Positions 25,202 through 34,051 are shown, counted from the stretch's first letter. The stretch is 34,713 bases of DNA from JAQBGV01 sp032128395 (GCA_032128395.1 JAQBGV010000173.1:1-34713), one strand, 5' to 3'. Notes: generated from the sequence alone by a model not told the origin. Made by a program: numbers and translations.

Positions 25202-26176
25202 ATGACAAGAGATCCGATGTCCCCGCGCCCCCTTTCCGGCGATCTGCACGAGATCACCGAACCCGACGCCGGAGCCAGGCTCGACAAGTGGCTCGCCGCG
25301 CCGGAGCGGTTGGGGTCACGGTCGAAGGCTGCCACCGCGATCGAGCGCGGCCGGGTGTTCATCGACGAGATCGAGCAGCAGGTCCGCGACGGGGGACGCA
25401 CACTCCAGGGGGGGGAGAGGGTGCGGATCTGGATCGATCGGCCGGGGAGCGCAAAGCCGTCCAGGTCCGATGCCGCGCTCGGCGACCTGCGCATCGTGCA
25501 CGAGGATGAGGACGTTTTCGTGATCGAGAAACCGGCGGGGCTTCTCACCGTCCCACGCGAGGCCGCGACCGACACCGACGATACCGTCCTGGCGCGCCTC
25601 GAGAACTTCCTCGACCCCAGCGGACGGCGCCGCGTATTCGTCGTGCACAGGATCGATCGCGGGACGACCGGCCTCGTCCTCGTCGCCCGGCACGGAGGGG
25701 CAGCTCGCCATCTCTCCGCTCAGTTCAAGAGGCGGGAACCGGAGCGCTGCTACACCGCGATCCTGCTCGGAACGCCGAGTCCCGATGATGGGCTCTGGGA
25801 GGACCGGCTGATCGAAGATCGACGCACTCGTCGCCAACGAGTCGCGCTGTCCCAGGAACACGGCCTCGATGCGATCGCCCGCTACCGTGTCGAGGAGCGC
25901 TTCCCAGGTGCGTCGCTCGTCGCGGTCGAGCTGGTGACGGGAAAGCGAAATCAGATCCGCGTGCAGGCCCAGGCCCGAGGCCACCCGCTCGTCGGCGATC
26001 CGATCTACAGCAACGACGCCGCGCGGGCGGAGATCCAGTTCCCTCGCCCCGCGCTCCACGCGGCGCGACTGGCGTTCCGCCATCCGCGCACCGGGAAGGT
26101 GGTCGAGTTCGAGTCGCCGCTGCCGCCGGACATGACGGCACTCTTGAAGAAGCTCCGGAGTGCGACGAAGGGTTGA
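25202..26176 (+). CDS. RluA-family 23S rRNA/tRNA pseudouridine synthase
   Basis: The protein has about 324 residues from ATG 25202; ATG 25193 and 25217 are also possible because no strong ribosome binding site decides. It isomerises uridine to pseudouridine in structured RNA. The S4 RNA-binding domain comes first (ARLDKWLAAPERLGSRSKAATAIERGRVFI, about 25-85), then the synthase domain with IVHEDEDVFVIEKPAGLLTVP and the catalytic Asp152 in HRIDRGTTGLVLVAR. The later TGKRNQIRVQAQARGHPLVGDPIY is the usual RluA-type motif. Whether it is RluA, RluC or RluD-like in specificity cannot be told from sequence alone. It stands 180 bases after the regulator gene. Confidence 0.9.
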   Translation: MTRDPMSPRPLSGDLHEITEPDAGARLDKWLAAPERLGSRSKAATAIERGRVFIDEIEQQVRDGGRTLQGGERVRIWIDRPGSAKPSRSDAALGDLRIVHEDEDVFVIEKPAGLLTVPREAATDTDDTVLARLENFLDPSGRRRVFVVHRIDRGTTGLVLVARHGGAARHLSAQFKRREPERCYTAILLGTPSPDDGLWEDRLIEDRRTRRQRVALSQEHGLDAIARYRVEERFPGASLVAVELVTGKRNQIRVQAQARGHPLVGDPIYSNDAARAEIQFPRPALHAARLAFRHPRTGKVVEFESPLPPDMTALLKKLRSATKG

Positions 26177-26248
26177 GCGGATGCGATTCGTCTTCGAGAC
26201 TCGATGGACCCGCCCACCGAGGAGCATCGGTCGGAGAAGGAGGAGCAC

Positions 26249-26602
26249 ATGACGACGTGGACACGGCAGATTTCGATCTGCCTCTTGCTGTGCGTTCTGT
26301 CTTCGTGCACCGCGAGCCAGCCCTCCTCCAAGGCACCGATCGTCTTCCGCGGGCGCATCACTGTCGGGTTCGAGCGCAGCGAGTTTCGACCCGAGGGGAA
26401 GGACGAGGTCTACTGGGTCTCGGGGGCGATCCGCGATCTACAGTTCCCTTCGGGCGACGTCCACGAAGATCGATCGATCGAGGCTTCGGTGGAGGGGGTC
26501 TTGAGCGAGCCGGGGAGCTACGGTCACTTGGGGTCTTACCAGCGCGAGTTACAAGTGACCAAGGTCCTGCGATCGGGAGATCGTCCATCCGAGCAGAGGT
26601 GA
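26249..26602 (+). CDS. Small predicted lipoprotein, unknown function
   Basis: The protein has 117 residues from ATG 26249, which has a strong AAGGAGGAG site at 26234-26242. The lipobox LSSC follows a hydrophobic stretch (ISICLLLCVLSSC), so Cys about 22 should be lipidated and the protein tethered to a membrane. The mature part has about 95 residues, mostly predicted strand (IVFRGRITVGFERSEF; DEVYWVSGAIRDLQF), with no known motif. It ends 20 bases before the convergent aminotransferase stop. Confidence 0.7.
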   Translation: MTTWTRQISICLLLCVLSSCTASQPSSKAPIVFRGRITVGFERSEFRPEGKDEVYWVSGAIRDLQFPSGDVHEDRSIEASVEGVLSEPGSYGHLGSYQRELQVTKVLRSGDRPSEQR

Positions 26603-26622
26603 GGCAGCGCTGATTCGAGGCC

Positions 26623-27879
26623 TCAGCGTGCCTTCCCGATCACCCGAGCCAACCCCTCGATCCCCCGCTCCACTTCTTCGATGCTCGGGCCGAAGGAGAA
26701 ACGCGCATATTTCTGGAACCGACTCGGACGGTCGGGACGGCGTTGGCCGGGGTTCACGTCGAAGAAACGTCCCGGAACGACGATCACCTGCTCCTCGAGA
26801 GCGGCCTGGAAGAGCTTTCCACCCGTGCTCAGTTCCTCCGGGAGGCCGCTGAGGTCCCCCCAGCAGTAGAAGCCGCCCGCCGGCGCCGGTTGGACTCTGA
26901 TCCCGAGCGTCTCGAGCGCCGCGCGGAGTCGTGCACGCTTCGGCGTGAACGCGGCTTGTATCGCGCGCGCTTCCGCATCGGCCCACTCGCGTTCGAGCAA
27001 GGGGATCGCGGCGCGCTGCATCGGGCGCGCACAGCCGCCGTCGAGGAAGCTCCCCACCGATGCCAACGTCTCGGTCACCCGGCGCGGACCGATCGTCCAC
27101 GCGACGCGCCAACCGGGGTAGCGCCAATTCTTCGTCAGGCCGTCGAGGATGATCACAGGGTCCTCATCGACGTTCTCGACATAGGCCGCCGCGGAAGAGC
27201 TCACGCGGCCGTCGTAGATGTAATGGCTGTAGAATTCGTCGAAGATCATCGTGCAGGCGACCTCGCGCCCGAGCGCGATCCACGCGTCGAGCTCGTCGTT
27301 CGTCACGTGCTTCCCCGTCGGGTTCGCAGGGTTCGACAGCAGCACGGCGGAGAGGCCGCGGCCGAGGATCTCGGCGCGCAGTTGCTCGATCGAGAACTCG
27401 TACTCGCGATCGGTATCGAGCAGGACCGGGATCGAGACGAAGGTCCCGAACGATCCGAGCAGCTCCTAGTAGGCGGTGTAGTCGGGGAGGAAGTGGCCGA
27501 CGTTGGTGGGGCCGAGAGTCGAGACCACGCGCGACAGCGCGAGCCTACCGCCGGCGACGATGGCGACGTTCTCCCGCGAGTACTGGCTCTGCTTTCCCTG
27601 CCGGTAGCGCTCGTTGTAGAGCGCGGCGACCGCGTCGCGCAGCTCCGGCAGTCCGTCCACCGGGGAATACTCGTGATCCTCCGCGAGCAGTTGGACGCGC
27701 TTTTGCCGTTCGGGGCCGCCGAAGAGAGGTCCGGTCTCAGGCGCACCCTGCCCCAGGTTCGCCCAGTCTCGAGAGCCCGGGGTGTACCCGCGCTTCTTCG
27801 CCTCGGTCATCACGTAGATCACGCCGGTGCGCGGTACTTCGCGGAAGCCGGGGGAAGCGGGGGTGAGGCGCTCCGTCAC
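26623..27879 (-). pseudogene. Class I/II PLP aminotransferase interrupted by an in-frame TAG
   Basis: Homology runs through a single frame of 418 codons from GTG 27879, interrupted by TAG at 27466-27468. The sequence reads HFLPDYTAY-stop-ELLGSFGTF; the context suggests GAG (Glu) there, one base different. The rest looks complete: NPANPTGKHV, FDEFYSHYIYDG, PLP lysine about residue 250 in LTKNWRYPGWR, and RFSFGPSIEEVERGI near the end. Such enzymes move amino groups between amino acids and 2-oxo acids; the substrate is not clear. Without suppression, only a 137-residue inactive piece or an internal restart is made. The start overlaps the HAD gene stop by 4 nt. A sequencing error is possible. Confidence 0.85.
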
Positions 27880-28715
27880 AGAAGGAGCTCGGCGACCAGC
27901 TCGCCGATCGCGGCGGAATCGTTCATCCCGATCACCCGATGGGCGGCGGCCTTGACTTCGGGGAGCGCGTTCTCCATCGCGACCGCGAGCCCCGCGCGCT
28001 CCAGGATCGGCAGGTCGTTGCCCGCGTCCCCGATCGCGATCGTCCGCTCCGGGGAGACCCCGAAGCGGTCCTTGAGGATGCGGAACGCTTCGGCTTTCCC
28101 CTGGCAGCGCGGCTGCACGTCGATCACGAGGAGCTCGCTCCCCCGGTGGGTCGGCAGCAGGTTGAGAGGGAACCAGGTGAGGTACGCATCGAGCTCGCCC
28201 ACCTCCTGCATCAGCTCCCTCACGAAGTCATCGCTGGTGGCATGTGTCCCCGAGAAGAGGCTGACCCGGATCGGTCGCTCGACGCGCATCGCCTTCGGCT
28301 CGACGATCCGCAGGTTCTTCATGTCGTGGAGCGCGATCTCTTCGGCGTCGGTGCGCGGGCAGAGTGCGAGCTTCGTCTTTGCGCACATCACCACGGGCAA
28401 GTGATCGAAGCGGTCCGCATAGTCGAGCAGGTCCTCGAGCAACTCGAAGGGGAGGTTTCGCTCTTCGAGGAGGCGCCGCTCCCGTGGGCAGTAGACCGCC
28501 GCGCCGTTGTAGATCACCGCGGGGGTGTCGATCCCGAGCGATTCGATCACCGGAACCGCGGTCGCCTCGGAGCGCCCGGTCGCGATCATCACCGTCACCC
28601 CGGACTCCGAAGCAGCGTGCAGATTCTTGCGGGTGACCGGGTGAATCTCCCCATCATCATCGACGAGAGTCCCATCGAGATCGAGCAGGATCGCGTCGTA
28701 GGCGCGTCGGGTCAT
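27876..28715 (-). CDS. HAD-superfamily Cof-type phosphatase
   Basis: The protein has 279 residues from ATG 28715; the open frame upstream does not look like protein. The Cof-like fold is clear: motif I LLDLDGTLVDDDGEI (nucleophile Asp and acid/base Asp), motif II ATGRS, a type IIB cap in the middle, the late Lys in RCQGKAEAFRILKDRFG, and motif IV IAIGDAGNDLPILERAG. These enzymes remove phosphate from sugar phosphates, FMN, PLP and similar metabolites in the cytoplasm. The stop overlaps the aminotransferase GTG (GTGA); a phosphatase next to a PLP enzyme might act on PLP, but that is only context. Confidence 0.9.
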   Translation of the reverse strand: MTRRAYDAILLDLDGTLVDDDGEIHPVTRKNLHAASESGVTVMIATGRSEATAVPVIESLGIDTPAVIYNGAAVYCPRERRLLEERNLPFELLEDLLDYADRFDHLPVVMCAKTKLALCPRTDAEEIALHDMKNLRIVEPKAMRVERPIRVSLFSGTHATSDDFVRELMQEVGELDAYLTWFPLNLLPTHRGSELLVIDVQPRCQGKAEAFRILKDRFGVSPERTIAIGDAGNDLPILERAGLAVAMENALPEVKAAAHRVIGMNDSAAIGELVAELLL

Positions 28716-28839
28716 CGGCCGGCTCTCCGGGGTTCGGGATCGGCCCCGGGGCGGGGCTGGCGGGTCATCCTGCCGGGGGGAGAGGAATGCGGCAAGGAGA
28801 GTCGGTCCTCGCATCGACTGGAATCGAAGTCCCACGTAT

Positions 28840-28888
28840 CTAGTGTGGTGCTTGGAAGGTCCGTTTCGCTTTCCAAACACCACACTAG
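28840..28888. repeat. 49-nt near-perfect palindrome in the divergent intergenic region
   Basis: CTAGTGTGGTGCTTGGAA (28840-28857) pairs with TTCCAAACACCACACTAG (28871-28888) with a single mismatch over 18 pairs and a 13-nt loop. It lies between the leftward HAD gene (start 28715) and the rightward gene at 28923, 35 bases before that start. It could be an operator for both, a hairpin in the mRNA leader, or a small palindromic repeat element. It is richer in A+T than its surroundings. Confidence 0.75.
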
Positions 28889-28922
28889 AATCACCTGATA
28901 CTCACTCAGGAGGGCCCGCACG

Positions 28923-29165
28923 ATGTCCGGAATCCAGCTCCAGTCCGTCTCGATAGGGAAGGGGACCGTCACTTGGCGGGTCGTCTACCCCCACCTCGCG
29001 CGCAAGAATCGAAACCTGAAGAGGGAATACGTCGAGGTCGACGAGGCGTGCGTGGACCTGAAGCGCTTCCTCCACCGCGACGACCTGGACGCAGGCACGG
29101 CAGCGCTCGTCGAGAAGAACGTACCCGAGGGTGCGTGGGGGAGCGAAGCCTCCGCGGGCGGTTAG
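28923..29165 (+). CDS. Small protein of unknown function
   Basis: The protein has 80 residues from ATG 28923 with a strong CAGGAGGG site (28908-28915). I recognise no family. It is soluble, with a beta-like N-terminal half (IQLQSVSIGKGTVTWRVVYPHL) and an acidic helical middle (YVEVDEACVDLKRFL), ending in a Gly/Ala tail. The stop overlaps the end of the convergent DUF2203 gene by 3-4 bases. The palindrome just upstream may control it. The gene call rests on the ribosome binding site and protein-like composition. Confidence 0.6.
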   Translation: MSGIQLQSVSIGKGTVTWRVVYPHLARKNRNLKREYVEVDEACVDLKRFLHRDDLDAGTAALVEKNVPEGAWGSEASAGG

Positions 29166-29536
29166 CAGTCCACCGGATGGGGTGCGGCCTGGAGATGGGT
29201 GGGGATCTCCCGCCGCCCCGCGTAACCCTCGACCACTCCGTGGTAGTGAGTGACCGACGGTTCGTCACTGCGCCAGCAGAGGAGCACCTTCACGCCTTCG
29301 ATTTCTGCGGGGAAATCGACGAGCCCGCGCGCGAAGTCCCAGTCCTTGTAGTCGCACCCGATCCTCACCAGCTCCCCGAGCAAGTCGCCGAGCCGTTCGC
29401 GGAGACCGTTCGCCCCGGACTCTTCACATGCGCAGCGCTCACGCAGTGCACGTCCGCACTCCAAGATGTCGGCGACGATGCCGCGAACGAGGGGCAAGGT
29501 GCGATTGGCTTCGAACGGTGTGAAAATGCGACCCAA
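29162..29536 (-). CDS. DUF2203-family protein
   Basis: The protein has 124 residues from ATG 29536. The order of motifs fits DUF2203: an N-terminal FTPFEANRTLPLVRGIVADI, a helical linker with two Cys (RCACEES), then VRIGCDYKDWDFARGLVDFPAEIEGVKVLLCWRSDEP and THYHGVVEGYAGRREI. The family is widespread and of unknown biochemical role. It lies 80 bases after the copper ATPase stop on the same strand and may be co-transcribed, but the link may be incidental. Confidence 0.85.
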   Translation of the reverse strand: MGRIFTPFEANRTLPLVRGIVADILECGRALRERCACEESGANGLRERLGDLLGELVRIGCDYKDWDFARGLVDFPAEIEGVKVLLCWRSDEPSVTHYHGVVEGYAGRREIPTHLQAAPHPVDC

Positions 29537-29616
29537 GCGAGCGCTCCTCCCGGTGGCGGCGGATATCGCGACGATTCGACCGTGAGAGTTCGACGAAGCG
29601 CCCCTTCACGGTCTTC

Positions 29617-31941
29617 CTAGGAGAAGATCGTCCCCTCGCGCCGACGCAGAAGCAAGGAGTTGCCGACCACGCTGACGGAGCTGAGCGCCATCGCGAGTCC
29701 GGCGTATTCTGGCCGGAGGACGACTCCCAGAGTCGCAAAGGCCCCGCCGGCGATCGGAAGCCCCAACAGGTTGTAGACGAAGGCCCACCCGAGGTTCTGG
29801 CGGATCTTGGCGAGGGTAGCACGCGCGAGTCGGCGGGCGCGGACCAGGTCGCGCAGGTCGGAGCGCACCAACACCAGACCACCGCTCTCCTTCGCCGCAT
29901 CGGCTCCGGCCCCGATCGCGATTCCTGCATCTGCGGCCGCGAGCGCCGGGGCGTCGTTGATCCCGTCCCCGACCATCGCCACCACCGCACCGCCCGCCTG
30001 CGCCGCTCGGACGCGGTCCTGCTTCTCACCCGGTCGGACCTCCGCCTCGACTCGTGCGATCCCCACCGCTCTCGCGATCTCCTCCGCCGGGCCCCGGCGG
30101 TCGCCGGTGAGCAGGATCGGCTCGAGCCCGTCGGCGCGCAGCTCTGCGATGACCTCCTTGGCCTCTGCGCGCGGAGAATCTGCGAAGTGAAGGACCCCGG
30201 CGAACGCACCGTCGATCGCCACGTGCACCCGTGTGGTCTGGCGGTCGGAGTCGGCGGTCACCGCCACTCCATCCTCGACGAGGAACTCCCGCCGTCCGAC
30301 CCGCACGGCAATTCCCGCGACTCGACCCGCCAAGCCTAGGCCGCGCGCTTCCTCGACCGTTTCGAGCGCGGGGACCGTGAGTCCGCGTGCAACGGCGGCG
30401 GCGACCACGGCCCGCGCGATGGGATGCGACGAACCGCGCTCGAGAGCGGCGGCGGTTGCGAGCAAGCGATCTTCGTCGAACGCGCCTGCGGTCTCGACCG
30501 CGACGAGCGAGAAGCGTCCCTCGGTCACCGTGCCCGTCTTGTCGAGAAGGAGGACGGTCGCTCGGGCGAGGGACTCGAGCGCCCCCCCATTCTTGACCAG
30601 GATCCCATGCCGCAGTCCGAGTCCGCTGCCGGCGAGGATGGCGGTCGGGGTGGCGAGACCGAGAGCACAGGGGCAGGCGATCACCACCACCGCGACCGCA
30701 AAACCGATCGCCCGCGCCGGCTCAGCGCCGAGCGCGAGCCACGTCACGAGGGTCGCGATCGCGAGGACGATCACGACGGGGACGAACACCCCGGAGACCC
30801 GGTCCGCGAGGCGTTGGATCGGCGCCGGTTCCGCCTGCGCTTCCCGCACCATTCGGACGATGCCCGAGAGCACGGTGCGCTGCCCCGCTGCGGTGACCTC
30901 GACCTCGATCCGTCCCGACTCGTTCAGCGAGCCGCCGGTCACCTCGTCCCACGACTTCTTGTCGACCGGCACCGACTCCCCGGTGAGCAGCGACTCATCG
31001 ACGGCGGTCGTCCCCCGGCGCACGACGCCGTCCGCGGGGATCCGCTCGCCGGGAAGCACGACGATCCGGTCCCCCGGTGTGAGTTCCGCGGCGGGGACGG
31101 TCCGCTCTTCTCCATTTTCGATCCGGCGTGCGGTGGGGGGAGAGAGGTCGAGGAGGCTGCGCAGCGCGGCTCGCGCCTCGCCCCGCGCACGAGCTTCGAG
31201 CCACTTGCCGAGCGAGATGAAAGTGATCAGGAACGCGGAGGTCTCGAAGAAGAGCGGAGCGCCCGCTCCGAGCCAGCCGAAGAGTGCCGCGATCGAGGCC
31301 AAGAAAGAGGTTCCGGCTCCGAGGGCGATCAGGGTGTCCATCGTCGTGTGCAGGCGCGCGAGCGCTCGAGTCGCGGACAGGAAGAAGCTTCCGCCGGGGC
31401 CGGCGAGGACGAGGAACGCGAAGCCGCCCTGGATCGCGATGGAGAGCGGAGTTGGACCGAGCCCCCACATCGCGGCTGCGACCGGAGCGGTGCCGGCGAG
31501 GGCGAGTAGAAAACGTCGACGGGCTGCGGCGGACTCTTCGGCGGAGAGATCGGCTTCGACCTCCCCCGCGGCAGTGACCCGCGCGGTGTACCCCGCTCGT
31601 TCGACCGCGGCCGCGAGGCGGGGTGAGATTCCCGGGTCCCCGTCGGCCGATGACAGGGTTACGCGGGCATCTCCTGTGGCCAAATTCACAGCCGCATCGA
31701 CCACTCCCGGGACCGAAGTGATCGCCCGCTCCACCGCTCGGACGCAGCTCGCGCACGTCATCCCGCCGATCGCGAGGCGCACCCGTCGCTCCGATGACCC
31801 GGGGTCATTCGCACTCGCAATTCCGAAGTCCGGGGATCGTTGCGCCACGAGTTCGAATCTCCTCTCAGATCTTCCGAAATCGGCCGAGAAGCCGGTTCGG
31901 ATCGCTTTTCCAGCGATCTCCTCGGTGCTAGGGTAACCCAT
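29617..31941 (-). CDS. copA: Copper-exporting P1B-type ATPase
   Basis: The protein has 774 residues from ATG 31941, chosen for the AGGAGG directly upstream; the frame extends to 32142 without sense. It pumps Cu(I) out of the cytoplasm using ATP. After a 50-residue unassigned N-terminus there is one heavy-metal-associated domain with Cys63 and Cys66 (GMTCASC). Eight membrane helices are expected; the ion-path motif CPC is in VIACPCALGLATPTA (about 420). TGES, DKTGT (about 467, phosphorylated Asp), the SSHPIA His-Pro motif, TGDRRGPAEEIA and MVGDGINDAPAL are intact. The C-terminal helix pair (NLGWAFVYNLLGLPIAGG; MALSSVSVVGNSLLL) holds the Asn, Tyr, Met and Ser typical of Cu(I) pumps. Confidence 0.95.
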   Translation of the reverse strand: MGYPSTEEIAGKAIRTGFSADFGRSERRFELVAQRSPDFGIASANDPGSSERRVRLAIGGMTCASCVRAVERAITSVPGVVDAAVNLATGDARVTLSSADGDPGISPRLAAAVERAGYTARVTAAGEVEADLSAEESAAARRRFLLALAGTAPVAAAMWGLGPTPLSIAIQGGFAFLVLAGPGGSFFLSATRALARLHTTMDTLIALGAGTSFLASIAALFGWLGAGAPLFFETSAFLITFISLGKWLEARARGEARAALRSLLDLSPPTARRIENGEERTVPAAELTPGDRIVVLPGERIPADGVVRRGTTAVDESLLTGESVPVDKKSWDEVTGGSLNESGRIEVEVTAAGQRTVLSGIVRMVREAQAEPAPIQRLADRVSGVFVPVVIVLAIATLVTWLALGAEPARAIGFAVAVVVIACPCALGLATPTAILAGSGLGLRHGILVKNGGALESLARATVLLLDKTGTVTEGRFSLVAVETAGAFDEDRLLATAAALERGSSHPIARAVVAAAVARGLTVPALETVEEARGLGLAGRVAGIAVRVGRREFLVEDGVAVTADSDRQTTRVHVAIDGAFAGVLHFADSPRAEAKEVIAELRADGLEPILLTGDRRGPAEEIARAVGIARVEAEVRPGEKQDRVRAAQAGGAVVAMVGDGINDAPALAAADAGIAIGAGADAAKESGGLVLVRSDLRDLVRARRLARATLAKIRQNLGWAFVYNLLGLPIAGGAFATLGVVLRPEYAGLAMALSSVSVVGNSLLLRRREGTIFS

Positions 31942-32093
31942 CGGACCTCCTCGCACCCCCCTCCCTGGACGTCCGGAGTTCGTCATGAGCGGACTCGTGA
32001 CGGTTCGGAGCCGTCGGTGCGATGGCCAGGTCCCCCCCGGGGGTTCACCTGCGCTTCGTGGTGACTTCCAAAGGACTCGATTCCGACCCAGCG

Positions 32094-32108
32094 CTTCGAA
32101 GTTCGAAG
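32094..32108. promoter_or_regulatory. Operator-like palindrome before pckA
   Basis: CTTCGAA-G-TTCGAAG is a perfect 15-bp dyad 67 bases before the chosen pckA start, in the 233-bp divergent region between copA and pckA. It could bind a dimeric regulator of either gene. No consensus known to me matches, so the role is a guess from symmetry and position. Confidence 0.35.
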
Positions 32109-32174
32109 GCGTTCGGTATGATCGATGCGAGGTCGATTTCACCGGAAATGCCAGCCGAAAGGATCGACCCCTCG

Positions 32175-33734
32175 ATGAAGATTCACCATCAGGAGCTGAC
32201 CGTGACTCCCCGAGAGACCATCTTCCGACCCGACGCGGATACTCTTCGCGGGCTCACCGCCGCGATGCCGAGCGCGCAGCGCACCTCCCACGACAACTTC
32301 AACGTGCATACGAAGGTCGTCTCCCGATCGAAGCGATCGACCTTCGTGATCAGCGATGAACCGACCCAGTTCAGCACTCCGTGCATCTCCCGCGAAGAGG
32401 GAGAGCGGATCGCCAAGCTGCAGGATGAATTCATCGCAGGCACGTCGATGATCGTCATCGATGGATACATCGGCAACGATCCAGAGTTCAGAACTTCTGC
32501 ACGTCTCTACATGGAAAAAGCGCACGCCAACATCGCGGCGATGCAGAGTCTTCTCTACTACCCGCTCGACGGCGATGAGGGCGATTCGTTCTCCCCCGAG
32601 TTGACGGTGATCTACACGCCGAGCGTCGTGGCGAGGGGATACCCGGACGACCGAGTCATCGCGGTCGATCTCGATGCAGGCGTGACTCGCGTCCTCAACT
32701 CCGACTACTTCGGTGAGTCGAAGAAGGGCGGACTGCGGATGTGGAACGAGCGGGTCCACCGCCGCGGCGGGATCGCGCTCCACGCTGGCCTGAAGGTGAT
32801 CCCGGTCGGGGACACGACGAAAGTCGGACTGATCGTCGGGCTCTCCGGCACCGGAAAGACCACGACCACTTTCACCCGCCAGAACGGCTCCGGGCCGGTG
32901 CAGGATGATTTCGTCGCACTGATGCCGGATGGCAGAATTCACGCCACCGAGAACGGCTGTTTCGCGAAGACCTTCGCACTCTCGGAAGAGGACGAACCGA
33001 CGATTTTCCGAGCGGTCTGCCGCAAGGAGTCCTATCTCGAGAACATCTCGCAGAACGCCGCAGGGGAGCTCGACTTCTTCGACGAGAGCTACACCCAGAA
33101 CGGGCGCGCGGTGATCCGGATGCATGACATCGACGGCGCGATCGACGCCCGTGAGGTCGGGAAAGCCGACTTCCTGCTGATCTTGAACCGCAACGAGAAC
33201 ATCATCCCCGGGGTCTGCCAGCTCGACCCGGCCCAAGCCGCCGCGTACTTCATGCTCGGCGAGACTCAGGGCACGAGCGCCGGGGGCGCCGACGAAGCGG
33301 GCAAGTTCCTGCGCGTCCCGGGTACGAACCCCTTCTTCCCCCTCCCGCACGCAGAGCAGGGAAACCGCTTCCTCGAACTGCTCGAGGCCCATCCGATGAA
33401 GGTCTACCTGATGAACACGGGCCGCGTCGGTGGGTCCGACCAGGACGACCGCTCGAAGAAGGTGCGGATCCCGCACTCGAGCGCCATCGTGAAGGGGATC
33501 GCGGAAGGCACGATCACCTGGGAGACCGACCCCGACTTCGGGTACCAGGTCGCGAGCGAAGTGCCAGGGATCGACGCGAAGGACATCGGAGTCCTACAAC
33601 CGCGTCGTCTCTACGGAGAGCAAGGGCGCGAGGCCGAGTACGAGCGGCAGGTCCAACGCATCCGTGCGGAGCGCCGCGAGTACCTCGAGGGCTTCCTGGG
33701 CCTGAGGGAAGATATTCTGCTGGGTCTGGGGTAG
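32175..33734 (+). CDS. pckA: Phosphoenolpyruvate carboxykinase (ATP)
   Basis: This enzyme converts oxaloacetate and ATP to phosphoenolpyruvate, CO2 and ADP, the first step of gluconeogenesis. ATG 32175 gives 519 residues, close to the family norm; GAAAGGA lies at 32158-32164. Upstream ATGs at 32118 and 32148 are possible but would add an unusual tail. Visible motifs are the kinase-1a P-loop GLSGTGKTTTT (222-232), the preceding GLRMWNERVHRRGGIALHAG, the metal/kinase-2 region DDFVALMPDG, ENGCFAKTFAL and, near the C-terminus, YLMNTGRVGGSD. It lacks the features of the GTP type. Directly downstream is an array of palindromic repeats that may shape the 3' end of its mRNA. Confidence 0.95.
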   Translation: MKIHHQELTVTPRETIFRPDADTLRGLTAAMPSAQRTSHDNFNVHTKVVSRSKRSTFVISDEPTQFSTPCISREEGERIAKLQDEFIAGTSMIVIDGYIGNDPEFRTSARLYMEKAHANIAAMQSLLYYPLDGDEGDSFSPELTVIYTPSVVARGYPDDRVIAVDLDAGVTRVLNSDYFGESKKGGLRMWNERVHRRGGIALHAGLKVIPVGDTTKVGLIVGLSGTGKTTTTFTRQNGSGPVQDDFVALMPDGRIHATENGCFAKTFALSEEDEPTIFRAVCRKESYLENISQNAAGELDFFDESYTQNGRAVIRMHDIDGAIDAREVGKADFLLILNRNENIIPGVCQLDPAQAAAYFMLGETQGTSAGGADEAGKFLRVPGTNPFFPLPHAEQGNRFLELLEAHPMKVYLMNTGRVGGSDQDDRSKKVRIPHSSAIVKGIAEGTITWETDPDFGYQVASEVPGIDAKDIGVLQPRRLYGEQGREAEYERQVQRIRAERREYLEGFLGLREDILLGLG

Positions 33735-33813
33735 GCCCACTTCGGCAGTGAAATCCTGCTGCGCTGACGTGTGCGCAACGGTGAGCTGAGGTCCAGTGGG
33801 TCCTGTCCTGTCG

Positions 33814-33927
33814 CACATCCCCGAACCAGGTTCTTGTCCGACGCCCCTCACATCCCCGAACCAGGTTCTTGTCCGCACATCCCCGAACCAGGTTCTTGTC
33901 CCACATCCCCGAACCAGGTTCTTGTCC
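33814..33927. repeat. Tandem array of four identical 26-bp palindromic repeats
   Basis: Four exact copies start at 33814, 33849, 33876 and 33902, with spacers of 9, 1 and 0 bases. Each contains the perfect dyad GAACC-A-GGTTC within CCCCGAACCAGGTTCTTG and ends in TTGTCC. They begin 80 bases after the pckA stop and point toward a REP-associated transposase at the right edge. Exact identity suggests recent expansion. They fit REP-type elements; direct CRISPR identity is excluded by the spacers. Confidence 0.9.
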
Positions 33928-33944
33928 GACGCCCCGGTTCGGGT

Positions 33945-34051
33945 CATCCCCGAGCGGGGAATTTTGTCGGACGAGCGACTCTCGAGCCCATCCGCACCCT
34001 TCCCTTGGCGGTTTTCTCGTGCGATTTCCGTCCCCGATCGGACAAGTTTTG
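33945..34051. repeat. Diverged copies of the palindromic repeat
   Basis: At 33945-33972 a copy keeps CATCCCCGA at one end and TTGTC at the other, but its dyad is TCCCCG-AG-CGGGGA instead of GAACC-A-GGTTC. A weaker copy at 34029-34051 has CCCCGATCGG and GTTTTG. The ends and the presence of a dyad are kept while the paired bases change, as expected if structure matters. The rest of 33973-34115 shows nothing else. Confidence 0.55.

Noticed and set aside
27466..27468. TAG as pyrrolysine or programmed recoding
   Set aside because: The site is not a known pyrrolysine position, no stem-loop was seen, and a single GAG to TAG change explains it.
26743..28404. Long plus-strand ORF of 553 codons over the aminotransferase and HAD genes
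   Set aside because: Arg/Val/His-rich antisense shadow with no domain; the minus strand carries complete motif sets.
28840..28888. Integron attC site
   Set aside because: It is a folded palindrome, but the outer core-site sequences (GTTRRRY and RYYYAAC) are absent and no integrase is near.
30233..31936. Plus-strand ORF of 567 codons over copA
   Set aside because: Ser/Arg/Ala/Pro-rich shadow of the P-type ATPase; no ribosome binding site.
32139..33476. Minus-strand ORF over pckA
   Set aside because: Antisense of a clear PEP carboxykinase; no family sequence of its own.
33814..33927. CRISPR array
   Set aside because: The repeat units are identical, but the spacers are 9, 1 and 0 bases; there is no cas gene nearby. 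Palindromic REP-like repeats explain it better.
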